The notes under the pieces were generated by a model. That model saw only the letters and a program-made list of their open reading frames with translations. It did not search any database and had not been told where the DNA came from. This document shows positions 51,901-63,910 of a stretch of 64,000 bases of DNA, in pieces. The stretch covers positions 3,038,001 to 3,102,000 of the forward strand of contig OY987230.1 of NCBI GenBank assembly GCA_963920705.1, written 5' to 3'. Both the position numbers and the translations under genes were made by a program. Within the stretch, counting starts at the first letter, position 1; the number at the start of each line of letters is the position of its first letter. This DNA comes from Odiellus spinosus (lineage: Eukaryota; Arthropoda; Arachnida; Opiliones; Phalangiidae).

Positions 51901-54720
51901 TTGGCCATATTTTTCTTGTTTTTCAACGGATTTTCCAAAACTATTGTTTTTTAGATAGACCAAAATTTGGTCTTTCGAGTGGTCTTAATTTTGTCTAAAT
52001 CGCTTAAAATTCAAAAGTTTTGTGTCCATTTGAATCCAATAATCTTGGATTTTTAAGCGTTTTTGCTTAATTTTAACCAATTTTATATTTGTCACAATTT
52101 TGCAATTTAGACAAAACCAAAGTCATTCGAAAGAGCAATTAATGGACAGTCTAAATAATAAGAGTTTTCAAAAATCCGTTGAAAAACAAGAAAAATATGG
52201 CCAATTCAGGAAATCATAGAATATCAAAATAGTCAAATTTCTGATTTTCAAAATTCGCTTTTTGATATAAGATGTTTTTTGAATTGTCCATATTTTCCAT
52301 GTTTTTCAACGGATTTTTGAAAACTCTTATTATTTAAACTGTCCATTAATTGCTCTTTCGAATGACTTTGGTTTTGTCTAAATTGCAAAATTGTGACAAA
52401 TATAAAATTGGTTCAAATTAAGCAAAAACGCTTAAAAATCCAAGATTATTGGATTCAAATGGACACAAAACTTTTGATTTTTAAGCGATTTAGACAAAAT
52501 TAAGACCACTCGAAAGAGCAAATATTGCTCTATCTAAAAAACAAGAGTTTTGGAAAATCCGTTGAAAAACATGGAAAATATGGACAATTCAAAAAACATC
52601 TAATATCAAAAAGCGAATTTTGAAAATCTGAAATTTGACTATTTTGATATTCTATGATTTCTTGAATTGGCCATATTTTTCTCGTTTTTCAACGGATTTT
52701 TGAAAACTCTTATTATTTAGACTGTCCATTAATTGCTCTTTCGAATGGCTTTGGTTTTGTCTAAATTGCCAAAACGTGACAAATATAAAATTGGTTAAAA
52801 TTAAGCAAAAACGCTTAAAAATCCAAGATTATTGGATTCAAATGGACACAAAACTTTTGAATTTTAAGCGATTTAGACAAAATTAAGACCACTCGAAAGA
52901 CCAAATTTTGGTCTATCTAAAAAACAATAGTTTTGGAAAATCCGTTGAAAAACAAGAAAAATATGGCCAATTCAAGAAATCATACAATATCAAAATAGTC
53001 AAATTTCAGATTTTCAAAATTCGCTTTTTGATATTAGATGTTTTTTGAATTGTCCATATTTTCCATGTTTTTCAACGGATTTTTGAAAACTCTTATTATT
53101 TAAACTGTCCAATAATTGCTCTTTCGAATGACTTTGGTTTTGTCTAAATTGCAAAATTGTGACAAATATAAAATTGGTTAAAATTAAGCAAAAACGCTTA
53201 AAAATCCAAGATTATTGGATTCAAATGGACACAAAACTTTTGATTTTTAAGCGATTTAGACAAAATTAAGACCACTCGAAAGACCAAATTTTGGTCTATC
53301 TAAAAAACAAGAGTTTTGGAAAATCCGTTGAAAAACATGGAAAATATGGACAATTCAAAAAACATCTAATATCAAAAAGCGAATTTTGAAAATCTGAAAT
53401 TTGACTATTTTGATATTCTATGATTTTTTGAATTGTCCATATTTTCCATGTTTTTCAACGGATTTTTGAAAACTCTTATTATTTAAACTGTCCATTAATT
53501 GCTCTTTCGAATGACTTTGGTTTTGTCTAAATTGCAAAATTGTGACAAATATAAAATTGGTTAAAATTAAGCAAAAACGCTTAAAAATCCAAGATTATTG
53601 GATTCAAATGGACACAAAACTTTTGATTTTTAAGCGATTTAGACAAAATTAAGACCACTCGAAAGACCAAATTTTGGTCTATCTAAAAAACAAGAGTTTT
53701 GGAAAATCCGTTGAAAAACATGGAAAATATGGACAATTCAAAAAACATCTAATATCAAAAAGGGAATTTTGAAAATCTGAAATTTGACTATTTTGATATT
53801 CTATGATTTCTTGTATAGGCCATATTTTTGAAAACTCTTATTATTTAGACTGTCCATTAATTGCTCTTTCGAAGACTTTGGTTTTGTCTAAATTGCCAAA
53901 ACGTGACAAATATAAAATTGGTTAAAATTAAGCAAAAACGCTTAAAAATCCAAGATTATTGGATTCAAATGGACACAAAACTTTTGAATTTTAAGCGATT
54001 TAGACAAAATTAAGACCACTCGAAAGACCAAATTTTGGTCTATCTAAAAACAATAGTTTTGGAAAATCCGTTGAAAAACAAGAAAAATATGGCCAATTCA
54101 AGAAAGCATACAATATCAAAATAGTCAAATTTCAGATTTTCAAAATTCGCTTTTTGATATTAGATGTTTTTTGAATTGTCCATATTTTCCATGTTTTTCA
54201 ACGGATTTTCCAAAACTCTTGATTTTCAGATAGACCAATATTTGCTCTTTCGAGTGGTCTTAATTTTGTCTAAATCGCTTAAAAATCAAAAGTTTTGTGT
54301 CCATTTGAATCCAATAATCTTGGATTTTTAAGCGTTTTTGCTTTATTTTAACCAATTTTATATTTGTCACAATTTTGCAATTTAGACAAAACCAAAGTCA
54401 TTCGAAAGAGCAATTAATGGACAGTTTAAATAATAAGAGTTTTCAAAAATCCGTTGAAAAACATGGAAAATATGGACAATTCAAAAAACATCTAATATCA
54501 AAAAGCGAATTTTGAAAATCTGAAATTTGACTATTTTGATATTCTATGATTTCTTGAATTGGCCATATTTTTCTTGTTTTTCAACGGATTTTTGAAAACT
54601 CTTATTATTTAGACTGTCCATTAATTGCTCTTTCGAATGACTTTGGTTTTGTCTAAATTGCAAAATTGTGACAAATATAAAATTGTTTAAAATTAAGCAA
54701 AAACGCTTAAAAATCCAAGA
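48999..54720. repeat. Large higher-order repeat, copy 1 (15 junctions, ~5.7 kb)
   Basis: Junction order: 49015+, 49336-, 49781+, 50164+, 50547+, 50930+, 51251-, 51696+, 52017-, 52462+, 52845+, 53228+, 53611+, 53972+ and 54292-. Private markers are CAGTCTTAATAATAAG, AAGAGCAAATTTTGG (49831), CAGATCTTAAAAATTCG (51095), CTCTCGAATGAC, TTTTTCTCGTTTTTC, CGAATGGCTTTGG, GTCCAATAATTGCTC, AAAAGGGAATTTTG and AAGAAAGCATAC. It contains the 361-bp deletion monomer. Confidence 0.87.
53595..53955 (+). repeat. Deletion monomer (361 bp) lacking the right inverted repeat
   Basis: The spacing from junction 53611 to 53972 is 361 bp. At about 53829 the text runs directly from CATATTTTT to GAAAACTC. Twenty-one bases containing the entire TGTTTTTCAACGGA repeat are missing, and a short ATTTTT microhomology is present at the breakpoint. 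One further base is lost in TTTCGAAGACTTTGG near 53875. The equivalent units in later copies (58950 and 62396) are intact, so the loss is recent or local. Confidence 0.9.
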
Positions 54721-57700
54721 TTATTGGATTCAAATGGACACAAAACTTTTGAATTTTAAGCGATTTAGACAAAATTAAGACCACTCGAAAGACCAAATTT
54801 TGGTCTATCTAAAAAACAATAGTTTTGGAAAATCCGTTGAAAAACAAGAAAAATATGGCCAATTCAAGAAATCATTGAATATCAAAATAGTCAAATTTCA
54901 GATTTTCAAAATTCGCTTTTTGATATTAGATGTTTTTTGAATTGTCCATATTTTCCATGTTTTTCAACGGATTTTCCAAAACTCTTGATTTTCAGATAGA
55001 CCAATATTTGCTCTTTCGAGTGGTCTTAATTTTGTCTAAATCGCTTAAAAATCAAAAGTTTTGTGTCCATTTGAATCCAATAATCTTGGATTTTTAAGCG
55101 TTTTTGCTTAATTTTAACCAATTTTATATTTGTCACAATTTTGCAATTTAGACAAAAACAAAGTCATTCGAAAGAGCAATTAATGGACAGTCTTAATAAT
55201 AAGAGTTTTCAAAAATCCGTTGAAAAACAAGAAAAATATGGCCAATTCAAAAAACATCTAATATCATAAAGCGAATTTTGAAAATCTGAAATTTGACTAT
55301 TTTGATATTCTATGATTTCTTGAATTGTCCACATTTTTCTTGTTTTTCAACGGATTTTTGAAAACTCTTATTATTTAGACTGTCCATTAATTGCTCTTTC
55401 GAATGACTTTGGTTTTGTCTAAATTGCCAAAACGTGACAAATATAAAATTGGTTAAAATTAAGCAAAAACGCTTAAAAATCCAAGATTATTGGATTCAAA
55501 TGGACACAAAACTTTTGAATTTTAAGCGATTTAGACAAAATTAAGACCACTCGAAAGAGCAAATTTTGGTCTATCTAAAAAACAATAGTTTTGGAAAATC
55601 CGTTGAAAAACAAGAAAAATATGGCCAATTCAAGAAATCATACAATATCAAAATAGTCAAATTTCAGATTTTCAAAATTCGCTTTTTGATATTAGATGTT
55701 TTTTGAATTGTCCATATTTTCCATGTTTTTCAACGGATTTTTGAAAACTCTTATTATTTAAACTGTCCATTAATTGCTCTTTCGAATGACTTTGGTTTTG
55801 TCTAAATTGCAAAATTGTGACAAATATAAAATTGGTTAAAATTAAGCAAAAACGCTTAAAAATCCAAGATTATTGGATTCAAATGGACACAAAACTTTTG
55901 ATTTTTAAGCGATTTAGACAAAATTAAGACCACTCGAAAGACCAAATTTTGGTCTATCTAAAAAACAAGAGTTTTCAAAAATCCGTTGAAAAACATGGAA
56001 AATATGGACAATTCAAAAAACATCTAATATCAAAAAGCGAATTTTGAAAATCTGAAATTTGACTATTTTGATATTCTATGATTTCTTGAATTGGCCATAT
56101 TTTTCTTGTTTTTCAACGGATTTTTGAAAACTCTTATTATTTAGACTGTCCATTAATTGCTCTTTAGAATGACTTTGGTTTTGTCTAAATTGCAAAATTG
56201 TGACAAATATAAAATTGGTTAAAATTAAGCAAAAACGCTTAAAAATCCAAGATTATTGGATTCAAATGGACACAAAACTTTTGAATTTTAAGCGATTTAG
56301 ACAAAATTAAGACCACTCGAAAGACCAAATTTTGGTCTATCTAAAAAACAATAGTTTTGGAAAATCCGTTGAAAAACAAGAAAAATATGGCCAATTCAAG
56401 AAATCATACAATATCAAAATAGTCAAATTTCAGATCTTAAAAATTCGCTTTTTGATATTAGATGTTTTTTGAATTGTCCATATTTTCCATGTTTTTCAAC
56501 GGATTTTCCAAAACTCTTGATTTTCAGATAGACCAATATTTGCTCTTTCGAGTGGTCTTAATTTTGTCTAAATCGCTTAAAAATCAAAAGTTTTGTGTCC
56601 ATTTGAATCCAATAATCTTGGATTTTTAAGCGTTTTTGCTTTATTTTAACCAATTTTATATTTGTCACAATTTTGCAATTTAGACAAAACAAAAGTCATT
56701 CGAAAGAGCAATTAATGGACAGTTTAAATAATAAGAGTTTTCAAAAATCCGTTGAAAAACATGGAAAATATGGACAATTCAAAAAACATCTAATACCAAA
56801 AAGCGAATTTTGAAAATCTGAAATTTGATTATTTTGATATTCTATGATTTCTTGAATTGGCCATATTTTTCTTGTTTTTCAACGGATTTTTGAAAACTCT
56901 CATTATTAAGACTGTCCATTAATTGCTCTCTCGAATGACTTTGGTTTTGTCTAAATTGCAAAATTGTGACAAATTTAAAATTGGTTAAAATTAAGCAAAA
57001 ACGCTTAAAAATCCAAGATTATTGGATTCAAATGGACACAAAACTTTTGATTTTTAAGCGATTTAGACAAAATTAAGACCACTCGAAAGAGCAAATATTG
57101 GTTTATCTGAAAATCAAGAGTTTTGGAAAATCCGTTGAAAAACATGGAAAATATGGACAATTCAAAAAACATCTAATATCAAAAAGCGAATTTTGAAAAT
57201 CTGAAATTTGACTATTTTGATATTCTATGATTTCTTGAATTGGCCATATTTTTCTTGTTTTTCAACGGATTTTCCAAAACTATTGTTTTTTAGATAGACC
57301 AAAATTTGGTCTTTCGAGTGGTCTTAATTTTGTCTAAATCGCTTAAAATTCAAAAGTTTTGTGTCCATTTGAATCCAATAATCTTGGATTTTTAAGCGTT
57401 TTTGCTTAATTTTAACCAATTTTATATTTGTCACAATTTTGCAATTTAGACAAAACCAAAGTCATTCGAATGAGCAATTAATGGACAGTCTAAATAATAA
57501 GAGTTTTCAAAAATCCGTTGAAAAACAAGAAAAATATGGCCAATTCAAGAAATCATAGAATATCAAAATAGTCAAATTTCTGATTTTCAAAATTCGCTTT
57601 TTGATATTAGATGTTTTTTGAATTGTCCATATTTTCCATGTTTTTCAACGGATTTTTGAAAACTCTTATTATTTAAACTGTCCATTAATTGCTCTTTCGA

Positions 57701-59698
57701 ATGAGTTTGGTTTTGTCTAAATTTCAAAATTGTGACAAATATAAAATTGGTTCAAATTAAGCAAAAACGCTTAAAAATCCAAGATTATTGGATTCAAATG
57801 GACACAAAACTTTTGATTTTTAAGCGATTTAGACAAAATTAAGACCACTCGAAAGAGCAAATATTGCTCTATCTAAAAAACAAGAGTTTTGGAAAATCCG
57901 TTGAAAAACATGGAAAATATGGACAATTCAAAAAACATCTAATATCAAAAAGCGAATTTTGAAAATCTGAAATTTGACTATTTTGATATTCTATGATTTC
58001 TTGAATTGGCCATATTTTTCTCGTTTTTCAACGGATTTTTGAAAACTCTTATTATTTAGACTGTCCATTAATTGCTCTTTCGAATGGCTTTGGTTTTGTC
58101 TAAATTGCCAAAACGTGACAAATATAAAATTGGTTAAAATTAAGCAAAAACGCTTAAAAATCCAAGATTACTGGATTCAAATGGACACAAAACTTTTGAA
58201 TTTTAAGCGATTTAGACAAAATTAAGACCACTCGAAAGACCAAATTTTGGTCTATCTAAAAAACAATAGTTTTAGAAAATCCGTTGAAAAACAAGAAAAA
58301 TATGGCCAATTCAAGAAATCATACAATATCAAAATAGTCAAATTTCAGATTTTCAAAATTCGCTTTTTGATATTAGATGTTTTTTGAATTGTCCATATTT
58401 TCCATGTTTTTCAACGGATTTTTGAAAACTCTTATTATTTAAACTGTCCAATAATTGCTCTTTCGAATGACTTTGGTTTTGTCTAAATTGCAAAATTGTG
58501 ACAAATATAAAATTGGTTAAAATTAAGCAAAAACGCTTAAAAATCCAAGATTATTGGATTCAAATGGACACAAAACTTTTGATTTTTAAGCGATTTAGAC
58601 AAAATTAAGACCACTCGAAAGACCAAATTTTGGTCTATCTAAAAAATAAGAGTTTTGGAAAATCCGTTGAAAAACATGGAAAATATGGACAATTCAAAAA
58701 ACATCTAATATCAAAATGCGAATTTTGAAAATCTGAAATTTGACTATTTTGATATTCTATGATTTCTTGAATTGGCCATATTTTCCATGTTTTTCAACGG
58801 ATTTTTGAAAACTCTTATTATTTTAACTGTCCATTAATTGCTCTTTCGAATGACTTTGGTTTTGTCTAAATTGCAAAATTGTGACAAATATAAAATTGGT
58901 TAAAATTAAGCAAAAACGCTTAAAAATCCAAGATTATTGGATTCAAATGGACACAAAACTTTTGATTTTTAAGCGATTTAGACAAAATTAAGACCACTCG
59001 AAAGACCAAATTTTGGTCTATCTAAAAAACAAGAGTTTTGGAAAATCCGTTGAAAAACATGGAAAATATGGACAATTCAAAAAACATCTAATATCAAAAA
59101 GGGAATTTTGAAAATCTGAAATTTGACTATTTTGATATTCTATGATTTCTTGTATTGGCCATATTTTTCTTGTTTTTCAACGGATTTTTGAAAACTCTTA
59201 TTATTTAGACTGTCCATTAATTGCTCTTTCGAATGACTTTGGTTTTGTCTAAATTGCCAAAACGTGACAAATATAAAATTGGTTAAAATTAAGCAAAAAC
59301 GCTTAAAAATCCAAGATTATTGGATTCAAATGGACACAAAACTTTTGAATTTTAAGCGATTTAGACAAAATTAAGACCACTCGAAAGACCAAATTTTGGT
59401 CTATCTAAAAACAATAGTTTTGGAAAATCCGTTGAAAAACAAGAAAAATATGGCCAATTCAAGAAAGCATACAATATCAAAATAGTCAAATTTCAGATTT
59501 TCAAAATTCGCTTTTTGATATTAGATGTTTTTTGAATTGTCCATATTTTCCATGTTTTTCAACGGATTTTTGAAAACTCTTATTATTTAAACTGTCCATT
59601 AATTGCTCTTTCGAATGACTTTGGTTTTGTCTAAATTGCAAAATTGTGACAAATATAAAATTGGTTCAAATTAAGCAAAAACGCTTAAAAATCCAAGA
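54721..59698. repeat. Large higher-order repeat, copy 2 (one monomer fewer)
   Basis: Junctions 54737+, 55058-, 55503+, 55886+, 56269+, 56590-, 57035+, 57356-, 57801+, 58184+, 58567+, 58950+ and 59333+ follow copy 1 with the same private markers. The offset is 5722 bp up to 55503 and 5339 bp afterwards, so one monomer (equivalent to 50164 or 50547) is missing. The unit at the step, 55886, has a chimeric arm. The copies diverge in orientation after 59333: copy 1 turns reverse at 54292, copy 2 stays forward. Confidence 0.87.
55955..55990 (+). repeat. Chimeric arm: A with B-type core-proximal end
   Basis: Same structure as at 34540: A-arm text up to AACAAGAGTTTT, then B-type CAAAAATCCG. This unit sits where the second copy of the large 14/15-mer has one monomer fewer than the first, so the exchange may mark that deletion point (inference). 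Confidence 0.65.
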
Positions 59699-62600
59699 TT
59701 ATTGGATTCAAATGGACACAAAACTTTTGATTTTTAAGCGATTTAGACAAAATTAAGACCACTCGAAAGAGCAAATATTGCTCTATCTAAAAAACAAGAG
59801 TTTTGGAAAATCCGTTGAAAAACATGGAAAATATGGACAATTCAAAAAACATCTAATATCAAAAAGCGAATTTTGAAAATCTGAAATTTGACTATTTTGA
59901 TATTCTATGATTTCTTGAATTGGCCATATTTTTCTCGTTTTTCAACGGATTTTTGAAAACTCTTATTATTTAGACTGTCCATTAATTGCTCTTTCGAATG
60001 GCTTTGGTTTTGTCTAAATTGCCAAAACGTGACAAATATAAAATTGGTTAAAATTAAGCAAAAACGCTTAAAAATCCAAGATTATTGGATTCAAATGGAC
60101 ACAAAACTTTTGAATTTTAAGCGATTTAGACAAAATTAAGACCACTCGAAAGACCAAATTTTGGTCTATCTAAAAAACAATAGTTTTGGAAAATCCGTTG
60201 AAAAACAAGAAAAATATGGCCAATTCAAGAAATCATACAATATCAAAATAGTCAAATTTCAGATTTTCAAAATTCGCTTTTTGATATTAGATGTTTTTTG
60301 AATTGTCCATATTTTCCATGTTTTTCAACGGATTTTTGAAAACTCTTATTATTTAAACTGTCCAATAATTGCTCTTTCGAATGACTTTGGTTTTGTCTAA
60401 ATTGCAAAATTGTGACAAATATAAAATTGGTTAAAATTAAGCAAAAACGCTTAAAAATCCAAGATTATTGGATTCAAATGGACACAAAACTTTTGATTTT
60501 TAAGCGATTTAGACAAAATTAAGACCACTCGAAAGACCAAATTTTGGTCTATCTAAAAAACAAGAGTTTTGGAAAATCCGTTGAAAAACATGGAAAATAT
60601 GGACAATTCAAAAAACATCTAATATCAAAAAGCGAATTTTGAAAATCTGAAATTTGACTATTTTGATATTCTATGATTTCTTGAATTGGCCATATTTTTC
60701 TTGTTTTTCAACGGATTTTCCAAAACTATTGTTTTTTAGATAGACCAAAATTTGGTCTTTCGAGTGGTCTTAATTTTGTCTAAATCGCTTAAAATTCAAA
60801 AGTTTTGTGTCCATTTGAATCCAATAATCTTGGATTTTTAAGCGTTTTTGCTTAATTTTAACCAATTTTATATTTGTCACAATTTTGCAATTTAGACAAA
60901 ACCAAAGTCATTCGAAAGAGCAATTAATGGACAGTCTAAATAATAAGAGTTTTCAAAAATCCGTTGAAAAACAAGAAAAATATGGCCAATTCAAGAAATC
61001 ATAGAATATCAAAATAGTCAAATTTCTGATTTTCAGAATTCGCTTTTTGATATTAGATGTTTTTTGAATTGTCCATATTTTCCATGTTTTTCAACGGATT
61101 TTTGAAAACTCTTATTATTTAAACTGTCCATTAATTGCTCTTTCGAATGACTTTGGTTTTGTCTAAATTGCAAAATTGTGACAAATATAAAATTGGTTCA
61201 AATTAAGCAAAAACGCTTAAAAATCCAAGATTATTGGATTCAAATGGACACAAAACTTTTGATTTTTAAGCGATTTAGACAAAATTAAGACCACTCGAAA
61301 GAGCAAATATTGCTCTATCTAAAAAACAAGAGTTTTGGAAAATCCGTTGAAAAACATGGAAAATATGGACAATTCAAAAAACATCTAATATCAAAAAGCG
61401 AATTTTGAAAATCTGAAATTTGACTATTTTGATATTCTATGATTTCTTGAATTGGCCATATTTTTCTCGTTTTTCAACGGATTTTTGAAAACTCTTATTA
61501 TTTAGACTGTCCATTAATTGCTCTTTCGAATGGCTTTGGTTTTGTCTAAATTGCCAAAACGTGACAAATATAAAATTGGTTAAAATTAAGCAAAAACGCT
61601 TAAAAATCCAAGATTACTGGATTCAAATGGACACAAAACTTTTGAATTTTTAGCGATTTAGACAAAATTAAGACCACTCGAAAGACCAAATTTTGGTCTA
61701 TCTAAAAAACAATAGTTTTGGAAAATCCGTTGAAAAACAAGAAAAATATGGCCAATTCAAGAAATCATACAATATCAAAATAGTCAAATTTCAGATTTTC
61801 AAAATTCGCTTTTTGATATTAGATGTTTTTTGAATTGTCCATATTTTCCATGTTTTTCAACGGATTTTTGAAAACTCTTATTATTTAAACTGTCCAATAA
61901 TTGCTCTTTCGAATGACTTTGGTTTTGTCTAAATTGCAAAATTGTGACAAATATAAAATTGGTTAAAATTAAGCAAAAACGCTTAAAAATCCAAGATTAT
62001 TGGATTCAAATGGACACAAAACTTTTGATTTTTAAGCGATTTAGACAAAATTAAGACCACTCGAAAGACCAAATTTTGGTCTATCTAAAAAACAAGAGTT
62101 TTGGAAAATCCGTTGAAAAACATGGAAAATATGGACAATTCAAAAAACATCTAATATCAAAAAGCGAATTTTGAAAATCTGAAATTTGACTATTTTGATA
62201 TTCTATGATTTCTTGAATTGGCCATATTTTCCATGTTTTTCAACGGATTTTTGAAAACTCTTATTATTTAAACTGTCCATTAATTGCTCTTTCGAATGAC
62301 TTTGGTTTTGTCTAAATTGCAAAATTGTGACAAATATAAAATTGGTTAAAATTAAGCAAAAACGCTTAAAAATCCAAGATTATTGGATTCAAATGGACAC
62401 AAAACTTTTGATTTTTAAGCGATTTAGACAAAATTAAGACCACTCGAAAGACCAAATTTTGGTCTATCTAAAAAACAAGAGTTTTGGAAAATCCGTTGAA
62501 AAACATGGAAAATATGGACAATTCAAAAAACATCTAATATCAAAAAGGGAATTTTGAAAATCTGAAATTTGACTATTTTGATATTCTATGATTTCTTGTA

Positions 62601-63910
62601 TTGGCCATATTTTTCTTGTTTTTCAACGGATTTTTGAAAACTCTTATTATTTAGACTGTCCATTAATTGCTCTTTCGAATGACTTTGGTTTTGTCTAAAT
62701 TGCCAAAACGTGACAAATATAAAATTGGTTAAAATTAAGCAAAAACGCTTAAAAATCCAAGATTATTGGATTCAAATGGACACAAAACTTTTGAATTTTA
62801 AGCGATTTAGACAAAATTAAGACCACTCGAAAGACCAAATTTTGGTCTATCTAAAAACAATAGTTTTGGAAAATCCGTTGAAAAACAAGAAAAATATGGC
62901 CAATTCAAGAAAGCATACAATATCAAAATAGTCAAATTTCAGATTTTCAAAATTCGCTTTTTGATATTAGATGTTTTTTGAATTGTCCATATTTTCCATG
63001 TTTTTCAACGGATTTTTGAAAACTCTTATTATTTAAACTGTCCATTAATTGCTCTTTCGAATGACTTTGGTTTTGTCTAAATTGCAAAATTGTGACAAAT
63101 ATAAAATTGGTTCAAATTAAGCAAAAACGCTTAAAAATCCAAGATTATTGGATTCAAATGGACACAAAACTTTTGATTTTTAAGCGATTTAGACAAAATT
63201 AAGACCACTCGAAAGAGCAAATATTGCTCTATCTAAAAAACAAGAGTTTTGGAAAATCCGTTGAAAAACATGGAAAATATGGACAATTCAAAAAACATCT
63301 AATATCAAAAAGCGAATTTTGAAAATCTGAAATTTGACTATTTTGATATTCTATGATTTCTTGAATTGGCCATATTTTTCTCGTTTTTCAACGGATTTTT
63401 GAAAACTCTTATTATTTAGACTGTCCATTAATTGCTCTTTCGAATGGCTTTGGTTTTGTCTAAATTGCCAAAACGTGACAAATATAAAATTGGTTAAAAT
63501 TAAGCAAAAACGCTTAAAAATCCAAGATTATTGGATTCAAATGGACACAAAACTTTTGAATTTTAAGCGATTTAGACAAAATTAAGACCACTCGAAAGAC
63601 CAAATTTTGGTCTATCTAAAAAACAATAGTTTTGGAAAATCCGTTGAAAAACAAGAAAAATATGGCCAATTCAAGAAATCATACAATATCAAAATAGTCA
63701 AATTTCAGATTTTCAAAATTCGCTTTTTGATATTAGATGTTTTTAGAATTGTCCATATTTTCCATGTTTTTCAACGGATTTTTGAAAACTCTTATTATTT
63801 AAACTGTCCAATAATTGCTCTTTCGAATGACTTTGGATTTGTCTAAATTGCAAAATTGTGACAAATATAAAATTGGTTAAAATTAAGCAAAAACGCTTAA
63901 AAATCCAAGA
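57019..63910. repeat. Tandem 9-mer duplication, period 3446 bp
   Basis: Junctions 57035+, 57356-, 57801+, 58184+, 58567+, 58950+, 59333+, 59715+, 60098+ repeat as 60481+, 60802-, 61247+, 61630+, 62013+, 62396+, 62779+, 63161+, 63544+. Shared markers are AGATTACTGG (58172 and 61613), AAAAGGGAATTTTG (59100 and 62544) and AAGAAAGCATAC (59463 and 62909). Within each copy a 5-unit subrepeat (1914 bp, first unit marked TATTGCTCTATC and TTTTTCTCGTTTTTC) restarts at 57801, 59715, 61247 and 63161. Confidence 0.88.
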
